Assembly: GCA_902767145.1 (NCBI GenBank)
Contig: CACXGG010000041.1
Coordinates: 1-11,018 of the forward strand
Direction: 5' to 3'
Source of the DNA: Oscillospiraceae bacterium
GTDB lineage: Bacteria; Bacillota; Clostridia; Saccharofermentanales; Saccharofermentanaceae
DNA: 11,018 nucleotides
In this document: one piece after another, positions 6,276 through 11,018 of the stretch
How the letters are laid out: the number at the start of each line of letters is the position of its first letter
Position numbering within the stretch: position 1 is the stretch's first letter
Notes under the pieces: model-generated
Databases searched by the model: none
What the model was told of the DNA's origin: nothing
What the model saw: the letters and a program-made list of their open reading frames with translations, nothing else
Translations under genes and position numbers: made by a program

Positions 6276-6935
6276 ATGAAAAAGAAACTGATCGCAGGGA
6301 TCTTAAGTATATCGATGCTGGCCTGCCTGGCATCCTGTTCCGGCGGAACAGAAGAGACTTCAGCTCCTTCCGCTGATAATACGGCGTCTTCTGAGACGAC
6401 ACAGGCAGCCTCAGAAGAGACAACTGCCGTAGAAACGGAAGCTGAGGAAACGGAAGCCCGTGTGGTGGATTATTCCGACCTTCTCAGCGGCTATGATAGA
6501 TTTGAACTGACTACCACCGACCTGACAGACGGCGTGTGGGACGATGTTATCTCAAATACAGGTGCAGGGGAGAACGCATCTCCCGCTCTTTCCTGGGAGC
6601 CTGTGGAGGGAGCTTCCCTCTATGTCATCTACATGGTGGACAGGGATGCATCTTTCTGGATCCACTGGAAGTCCAATGACGTTACTGAGACGGAGCTTCC
6701 CCGGGGCTGGGCCACGGATGATTATGTTGGTCCTTATCCTCCCGAGGGATCAGAGCATACTTACGATATCTATGTCATCGCCCTTAAAGCCCCTGTGGAG
6801 AGCCTGAAGGGCGGCCTTGACAACGCTTCTCCCAATTTCCCGGACCTTATCATCAAGACAGATACAGATGCTGACGGAAACACCGGAAATATCATCGCCT
6901 ACGGACAGGTGTCGGGTACTTTCACGGGCAAATGA
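6276..6935 (+). CDS. PEBP / YbhB-YbcL family protein, predicted lipoprotein
   Basis: From ATG 6276 the protein has 219 residues. It has a lipoprotein signal (MKKK, hydrophobic 5-16, LASC with C21), a Ser/Thr/Glu/Ala-rich linker (about 24-61) and a phosphatidylethanolamine-binding-protein fold (about 72-217). PEBP signatures visible are SPALSWEPVEGA (102-113), YMVDRDASFWIHW (119-131, matching the DPDAP...HW ligand site but with Arg and Ser replacing the two prolines) and GPYPPEGSEHTYDIYVIAL (152-170). Bacterial YbhB/YbcL proteins are small and usually lack a lipid anchor; their substrate is poorly known. An ORF extension back to 6141 overlaps the HAD gene and both promoters and is rejected; the signal peptide and the AAGG stretch before ATG 6276 decide the start. 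It is not obviously cotranscribed with ilvE, which has its own promoter. Confidence 0.88.
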   Translation: MKKKLIAGILSISMLACLASCSGGTEETSAPSADNTASSETTQAASEETTAVETEAEETEARVVDYSDLLSGYDRFELTTTDLTDGVWDDVISNTGAGENASPALSWEPVEGASLYVIYMVDRDASFWIHWKSNDVTETELPRGWATDDYVGPYPPEGSEHTYDIYVIALKAPVESLKGGLDNASPNFPDLIIKTDTDADGNTGNIIAYGQVSGTFTGK

Positions 6936-7009
6936 TGAAGCCCTGCCTTTTTCGCGGAGAAAAGCACGAAAACAGACAGTATTCTTAATACAAAAAACAG
7001 TTCCTTTTG

Positions 7010-7018
7010 TGCTATACT
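7010..7018 (+). promoter_or_regulatory. Predicted extended -10 promoter of ilvE
   Basis: TGCTATACT (7010-7018) matches the extended -10 consensus TGNTATAAT with one mismatch and lies 36 nt before the ilvE ATG. No convincing -35 is present. The 119-bp gap before ilvE holds no T-box or other leader structure I can recognise. The hairpin at 6944-6966 lacks a T-tract, so readthrough from the lipoprotein gene is possible. Confidence 0.5.
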
Positions 7019-7054
7019 ATTCGGGTAATATCTTTGTGAAGAAGGTGATTTCTT

Positions 7055-8077
7055 ATGAGTAAGAATATTGACTGGTCAAATCTCGGTTTCGGCTATGTGC
7101 CCACAGACAAGAGATTTGTCGCAAACTTCGTTAACGGCAAGTGGGATGAGGGTGCTCTTATAGACGATCCCATGGTCACCATGAGCGAGTGCGCAGGCGT
7201 TCTTCAGTATGCACAGACATGCTTTGAGGGACTTAAGGCCTACAGGACAGAAGACGGCAAGGTAGTCTGCTTCCGCCCCGACCTTAATGCAGCCAGGATG
7301 GCTGATTCCTGCAGAAGGCTCGAGATGCCCGTATTCCCTGAGGACAAGTTCGTAGATGCATGCCTTGCAGTTGTTAAGGCTAACCTGGACTTCGTACCTC
7401 CTTATGGATCAGGTGCAACACTTTACCTGAGACCTTATATGTTCGGTATCAACCCTGTTATCGGTGTTAAGCCTGCTGAGGATTATCAGTTCAGGATCTT
7501 CTGTACACCTGTAGGACCTTATTTCAAGGGTGGTGCAAAGCCTATCGTTATCAGGGTATCTGATTTTGACAGGGCTGCCCCCAACGGTACAGGCCACATC
7601 AAGGCCGGTCTTAACTATGCCATGAGCCTTCATGCCATTGTTGATGCACATAACAAGGGTTTTTCCGAGAATATGTATCTCGATCCCAAGACAAGGACAA
7701 AGGTAGAGGAGACAGGTGGAGCAAACTTCATCTTCATCACCAAGGACGGTACTCTTGTTACACCTAAGTCTGACAGTATCCTTCCTTCCATCACCAGAAG
7801 ATCTCTTATGATCGTTGCTGAGAAGTATCTGGGCATGAAGGTCGAGCACAGAGAGGTCTACCTCGACGAGCTCAAGGATTTCGCAGAGTGCGGACTTTGC
7901 GGAACAGCAGCAGTAATCTCTCCTGTCGGAAAGATCGACGATCACGGCAACGAGATCTGCTTCCCTGCAGGTATGGAGGAGATGGGTCCCTGGACCAAGA
8001 AGCTCTACGATACACTTACAGGTATCCAGATGGGCAGGCTCGAGGCGCCCGAAGGCTGGATAAGAGTTATCGAGTGA
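7055..8077 (+). CDS. ilvE: Branched-chain amino acid aminotransferase
   Basis: This fold-type IV, PLP-dependent transaminase has 340 residues and interconverts leucine, isoleucine and valine with their 2-oxo acids using 2-oxoglutarate/glutamate. It acts in the cytoplasm at the last step of branched-chain amino acid synthesis. The PLP-binding lysine is K183 in GTGHIKAGLNYA (178-189). EETGGANFIF (218-227) is the conserved segment after it, SITRRS (245-250) and GTAAVISPVG (283-292) contribute to phosphate and substrate binding, and CFEGLKAYR (56-64) is the conserved N-terminal block. The length and N-terminus (WSNLGFGYVPTDKRF) fit the longer, type II group also found in eukaryotes. AAGGTGA (7042-7048) precedes ATG. 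Regular codon choice (ACA, CTT, AAG) suggests high expression. The rubrerythrin gene follows by 39 bp with no terminator between. Confidence 0.96.
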   Translation: MSKNIDWSNLGFGYVPTDKRFVANFVNGKWDEGALIDDPMVTMSECAGVLQYAQTCFEGLKAYRTEDGKVVCFRPDLNAARMADSCRRLEMPVFPEDKFVDACLAVVKANLDFVPPYGSGATLYLRPYMFGINPVIGVKPAEDYQFRIFCTPVGPYFKGGAKPIVIRVSDFDRAAPNGTGHIKAGLNYAMSLHAIVDAHNKGFSENMYLDPKTRTKVEETGGANFIFITKDGTLVTPKSDSILPSITRRSLMIVAEKYLGMKVEHREVYLDELKDFAECGLCGTAAVISPVGKIDDHGNEICFPAGMEEMGPWTKKLYDTLTGIQMGRLEAPEGWIRVIE

Positions 8078-8095
8078 TCATAAAGACCATATAAA
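8067..8095 (+). promoter_or_regulatory. Weak candidate promoter for the rubrerythrin gene
   Basis: TATAAA (8090-8095) matches the -10 consensus at five of six positions. TTATCG (8067-8072) lies exactly 17 nt upstream but matches only three of six. It overlaps the end of ilvE. It would let rubrerythrin be transcribed separately. No PerR-like box is recognisable here. Confidence 0.3.
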
Positions 8096-8116
8096 ACAAC
8101 CCGGGAGGAAAACAAA

Positions 8117-8782
8117 ATGGCAAAGTACAAATGCAAGATCTGTGGAGAAGAATTCGAAGTAGCAGCAGGCGAGACACCTGTATGCCCTCTCTGTAAGGCA
8201 GAAGGCGACAACCTTGAGCTTATCGAGAGTGACGCTCCTGCAGCAACAAACCCCTATGCCGGAACAAAGACAGAGCAGAACCTTCAGGCTGCTTTTGCCG
8301 GTGAATCCCAGGCCAGGAACAAGTATACTTATTTTGCTTCCAAGGCTAAGAAGGAAGGATTCGAGCAGATCGCTGCAATTTTCCTTCAGACAGCAGATAA
8401 TGAGAAAGAGCACGCAAAGATGTGGTTCAAGGAACTGAAGGGCATCGGAACGACAGCCGAGAACCTTGCAGCAGCTGCTGCAGGCGAGAACTTCGAGTGG
8501 ACAGACATGTACGAAGGCTTCGCTAAGACAGCTGAGGAAGAGGGATTCCCGGAGCTCGCCAAGAAGTTCAGAGGCGTTGCTGCCATCGAGAAGCGTCATG
8601 AGGAAAGATACAGAGCTCTCCTTAATAACGTTGAGATGCAGGAAGTCTTCAAGAAGAGCGAAGTAAAGGTTTGGGAGTGCAGAAACTGCGGTCATATCGT
8701 AGTCGGAACAGAAGCACCTGAGAAGTGCCCTGTCTGTGATCATCCCCAGTCTTATTTCGAGGTTCACGCCGAGAACTACTGA
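8117..8782 (+). CDS. rbr: Rubrerythrin with rubredoxin-like sites at both ends
   Basis: The protein has 221 residues in three parts. The N-terminal rubredoxin-like site has CKIC (C6, C9) and CPLC (C23, C26). The ferritin-like di-iron domain (about 50-172) shows ligands E63 (AGESQARN), E96 and H99 (EKEH), E124 and E127 (GENFE), and E158 and H161 (EKRH). The C-terminal rubredoxin domain has CRNC (C188, C191) and CPVC (C204, C207). Rubrerythrins reduce hydrogen peroxide to water using electrons from rubredoxin or ferredoxin reductases and protect anaerobes from oxidative stress. Classical rubrerythrin has only the C-terminal rubredoxin and is about 190 residues; this one adds the N-terminal site. 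GGAGG (8104-8108) precedes ATG by eight bases. The strong terminator at 8810-8848 follows. Confidence 0.96.
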   Translation: MAKYKCKICGEEFEVAAGETPVCPLCKAEGDNLELIESDAPAATNPYAGTKTEQNLQAAFAGESQARNKYTYFASKAKKEGFEQIAAIFLQTADNEKEHAKMWFKELKGIGTTAENLAAAAAGENFEWTDMYEGFAKTAEEEGFPELAKKFRGVAAIEKRHEERYRALLNNVEMQEVFKKSEVKVWECRNCGHIVVGTEAPEKCPVCDHPQSYFEVHAENY

Positions 8783-8809
8783 TCTGATTTTCAGGTTGAT
8801 CCATAATTG

Positions 8810-8848
8810 GGCTGTCTTCCCGTTTTTTCGGGGAGACAGCCTTTTTTT
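8810..8848 (+). terminator. Strong intrinsic terminator after rubrerythrin
   Basis: A 13-bp stem (8810-8822 with 8829-8841, one G-T wobble at 8818/8833) closes a six-T loop and is followed directly by seven T residues (8842-8848). It is the clearest terminator in the window and ends the ilvE-rubrerythrin transcript. Confidence 0.95.
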
Positions 8849-8865
8849 GAGGCTTCAGGGGCTCC

Positions 8866-8882
8866 CTTTTACATTGTAAAAG
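8866..8882. promoter_or_regulatory. Perfect palindrome CTTTTACA-T-TGTAAAAG, likely operator
   Basis: Two perfect 8-bp arms flank one central base. The right arm contains the predicted -35 (TTGTAA, 8874-8879), so a bound repressor would block the promoter of the c-di-GMP gene. The TACA/TGTA core resembles operators of the BlaI/MecI/CopY class, but those usually have a two-base centre; the regulator is unknown and none is encoded nearby. Confidence 0.6.
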
Positions 8883-8902
8883 ACCGTAAAATCGGTTATC
8901 AT
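8874..8902 (+). promoter_or_regulatory. Predicted sigma-A promoter of the GGDEF/EAL gene
   Basis: TTGTAA (8874-8879, four of six matches) and TATCAT (8897-8902, five of six) are separated by exactly 17 nt. Transcription would start near 8909, leaving a leader of about 38 nt, too short for a c-di-GMP riboswitch. The -35 lies inside the palindrome at 8866-8882. Confidence 0.6.
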
Positions 8903-8946
8903 TAAAGTCTGTAGTAATGTGCGCGTTTTATTATTTGGGGGGCAAT

Positions 8947-11018
8947 ATGAGAACGGCATTTACGATACTATTTTCCATAATGATCGTCTTACTGGGTGTA
9001 TGCTCTGCTGCTTCCCGTCGCTCTTATAAGCCCATCGGCAAGACGCTTTCCCTCTTTATCTTTTCCATCATCTTTCCCATCGCAGGAAATCTTATAATAA
9101 TCGCTTCTTCTGACAGGGGAATCTCCACCCTCGGATATTATATCTACTTCCTTGGTATGGATGTCCTGATGATCTCCACTCTGAAGTTTACCTTCGAGTA
9201 TTGTGTCGTTTCCTGGAGAAGTAAGATACTGAGGGCTTCCGTATACAGCCTTATCATTGCTGATGTTATCCAGTATGCCCTGAATCCGTTTTTCGGGCAG
9301 GCATTTTCCACGGAAGCCACTATGGTGGACGGATACCCTTATTTCACGCTTGTTCCCTACTGGGGACAGACATATCACAGGGCAGTGGATTACGGCATGC
9401 TCCTGGGCGTTCTCATCATCTATGTTGTGAAGATGATAAGATCTTCCAGGATCTATACGGAAAGGTACTGGGTCATTTTCGTGACCATGCTCTCCACCGG
9501 TCTTCTACAGACCATGATCATCTTCTTAAGGATCCCCGTGGACAGATCCATGATCTCCTTCGGTATATGCGGATACCTGGTGTTCTATTTTTCAATTTAC
9601 TACCGCCCCTGGCGCCTTTTGGACAGGATGCTGGCAAATATCGCTTCGGATCTTCCTGAGGCCCTGTTCTTCTTCGATGCCTACGGCAGATGTATCTGGG
9701 CCAACAGCCAGGGCAAGGAGATAGGTAATATCCAGGGGGAGAAGTTCGAAGGAACATATAAGCGTCTCACAGACAAGTTCGGTGAGATAGATCTCATATC
9801 GGGGGACTGGTGCTCCAGGAAAGTATTCGGTGAGGGAGAGGATATCAGGTATTACATCTTCGAAAAGCACACCGCCACGGACGAGAAGAACAAGGTGACC
9901 GGGTCGTTCCTCACCATCAGGGATATCACCGAGAGCCAGAAGGAACTGATGCACGAAAAGTATATCGCCACCCATGACAGGCTGACGGATCTTTACAACA
10001 AGGAACACCTCTATGCCGTGGCCGCCGAGAGGATAAAGAGCAATCCTGACATTTCCTACTACCTTATCTTCGTGGATATAATGGACTTCAAGATCGTTAA
10101 CGATATCTTCTCCAGTGCTTTCGGAGACCGTGCCCTTGTGGAGATAGCAGATTTTCTGAGGGAGAATATGAGCCCTAAATGTGTCTTCGGAAGGATCGGA
10201 GGCGACACCTTCGGCATCCTGGTCCCGGTGGAGGAATTCGACAGGGATGAGATGGAGGAGAAGCTCTCGGGCTTTGTGGTAAATGACGGCAATGTGGAAC
10301 ACCACATCCTTATCCATCTCGGAGTCTATGAGGTCACCAGAAGGGATGAGGATATCTCCGTCATGTTCGACAGGGCGCACCTGGCACTCAAGAAGATAAG
10401 TGACGAATACCATGTCCATATCGCTTTCTACGATGAGGAGGTCAGAAAGCAGGTGCTCTGGGGTCAGCAGATATCCACCCAGCTCCATGATGCAATGAAG
10501 GAAGGCCATGTCATACCGTATCTCCAGCCCATCATCGATCAGGAGGGACATACAGTGGGAGTGGAAGCCCTGGCCAGATGGGAGCATCCCGAAAACGGAT
10601 TCCTCAATCCCGGAAGCTTTATCCCGGTATTCGAAAAGAACGGCATGATCGTTGATATAGACAGGTATATGTGGAAATGTGCCTGCGAGATCCTTGCCAG
10701 ATGGGGAAAGGTGGACAGGGACCTGTTCGTCTCCGTTAATATCTCTCCCAAGGATTTCTACTTTATGGATGTGGCCGGGGAACTGAAGCGCCTTGTCCGC
10801 GAATATGATGTGGATCCCTCAAGGCTCAGGGTGGAGATAACGGAGACGGTCATGATGACGGATGTGGAAAGTAAGATGAATGTCCTGAACGAACTTCGAA
10901 GAGCAGGTTTCATCGTGGAGATGGACGATTTCGGAAGCGGATATTCATCCCTTAACCTCCTTAAGGATCTTCCCGTAGACGTCCTTAAGATCGATATGAA
11001 GTTCCTTAACAGGGCAGA
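8947..11018 (+). CDS. Membrane-bound GGDEF/EAL c-di-GMP signalling protein (3' end outside window)
   Basis: The reading frame is open from ATG 8947 to the window end (690 codons seen). The N-terminus has about seven hydrophobic helices (roughly 3-23, 31-53, 61-80, 95-113, 147-163, 175-193, 201-217), like 7TM sensor modules. A PAS-like region (about 226-335) ends in RDITE (325-329). The GGDEF domain (from H343) keeps metal ligand D377 and FKIVND (381-386), but its signature is GGDTF (418-422) and no RxxD inhibitory site precedes it. The EAL domain keeps E540 (EAL), N598, E633, D660, D661 (DDFGSGYSSL) and K681 (LKID), so it is probably an active c-di-GMP phosphodiesterase with a regulatory GGDEF. 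The ribosome binding site is G-rich (GGGGGG, 8937-8942) and weak. An in-frame ATG at 8917 lacks one and sits almost at the predicted transcript start. The last EAL motifs lie beyond the edge. Confidence 0.92.
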   Translation, partial: MRTAFTILFSIMIVLLGVCSAASRRSYKPIGKTLSLFIFSIIFPIAGNLIIIASSDRGISTLGYYIYFLGMDVLMISTLKFTFEYCVVSWRSKILRASVYSLIIADVIQYALNPFFGQAFSTEATMVDGYPYFTLVPYWGQTYHRAVDYGMLLGVLIIYVVKMIRSSRIYTERYWVIFVTMLSTGLLQTMIIFLRIPVDRSMISFGICGYLVFYFSIYYRPWRLLDRMLANIASDLPEALFFFDAYGRCIWANSQGKEIGNIQGEKFEGTYKRLTDKFGEIDLISGDWCSRKVFGEGEDIRYYIFEKHTATDEKNKVTGSFLTIRDITESQKELMHEKYIATHDRLTDLYNKEHLYAVAAERIKSNPDISYYLIFVDIMDFKIVNDIFSSAFGDRALVEIADFLRENMSPKCVFGRIGGDTFGILVPVEEFDRDEMEEKLSGFVVNDGNVEHHILIHLGVYEVTRRDEDISVMFDRAHLALKKISDEYHVHIAFYDEEVRKQVLWGQQISTQLHDAMKEGHVIPYLQPIIDQEGHTVGVEALARWEHPENGFLNPGSFIPVFEKNGMIVDIDRYMWKCACEILARWGKVDRDLFVSVNISPKDFYFMDVAGELKRLVREYDVDPSRLRVEITETVMMTDVESKMNVLNELRRAGFIVEMDDFGSGYSSLNLLKDLPVDVLKIDMKFLNRA

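Noticed and set aside
6944..6966. Hairpin after the PEBP lipoprotein gene as a terminator
   Set aside because: The stem has a mismatch and a wobble, and no T-tract follows, so I do not call a terminator.
6936..7054. T-box or leucine leader upstream of ilvE
   Set aside because: There is no T-box consensus, no leader peptide and too little room between the extended -10 and the start codon.
8078..8767. A 229-codon antisense open frame over rubrerythrin
   Set aside because: The sense strand is an unmistakable rubrerythrin with all metal ligands. The antisense frame is Cys/Leu-rich shadow sequence.
9592..10587. A 331-codon antisense open frame inside the GGDEF/EAL gene
   Set aside because: The plus strand encodes recognisable PAS, GGDEF and EAL motifs over the same bases. 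The antisense frame is a by-product of codon bias and has no ribosome binding site or domain.

Overview
The window looks like chromosomal DNA of an anaerobic, low-to-middle-GC Firmicute of the class Clostridia (Lachnospiraceae or Oscillospiraceae type). This is inferred from strong GGAGG-type ribosome binding sites, heavy use of AGG/AGA arginine codons, a clostridial-type ECF sigma factor with a one-pass partner, a rubrerythrin, and lipoproteins with LASC lipoboxes. No tRNA, rRNA, CRISPR array, transposase or phage gene is visible. Nothing requires the region to be a mobile island.

Layout. Positions 1-272 are non-coding and hold two 37-bp hairpin-bearing direct repeats, followed by a small lipoprotein gene (273-797). 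Convergent to it is a SulP-family anion transporter with a C-terminal STAS domain (811-2469, minus strand). A 180-bp divergent intergenic region separates it from a compact plus-strand cluster at 2650-5494. That cluster encodes an ECF sigma factor, a single-pass membrane protein that is probably its anti-sigma partner, a FliB-like cysteine-rich protein and a YgjP-like zinc metallopeptidase. The genes overlap or nearly touch, so they are probably one operon. It ends tail-to-tail, with a 14-bp overlap, against a YjjG-like HAD phosphatase (5481-6191, minus strand).

That phosphatase is divergent from a PEBP/YbhB-fold lipoprotein (6276-6935), with two overlapping promoters between them. Next come a branched-chain aminotransferase (ilvE, 7055-8077) and, 39 bp later, a rubrerythrin with a rubredoxin-like metal site at each end (8117-8782). 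A strong intrinsic terminator closes this pair (8810-8848). The window ends inside a long membrane-bound c-di-GMP signalling gene (8947 to beyond 11018) with a seven-helix-like N-terminus, a PAS-like region, an altered GGDEF domain (GGDTF) and an EAL domain that keeps every catalytic residue visible so far. A palindrome covers the -35 box of its predicted promoter.

Most genes are recognisable housekeeping or accessory functions. I see no convincing undescribed defence or mobile system. The best leads are the upstream hairpin repeats, the grouping of the ECF sigma unit with the FliB-like and peptidase genes, the shared 10-mer in the sulP/sigma divergent region, and the palindrome-controlled c-di-GMP gene.
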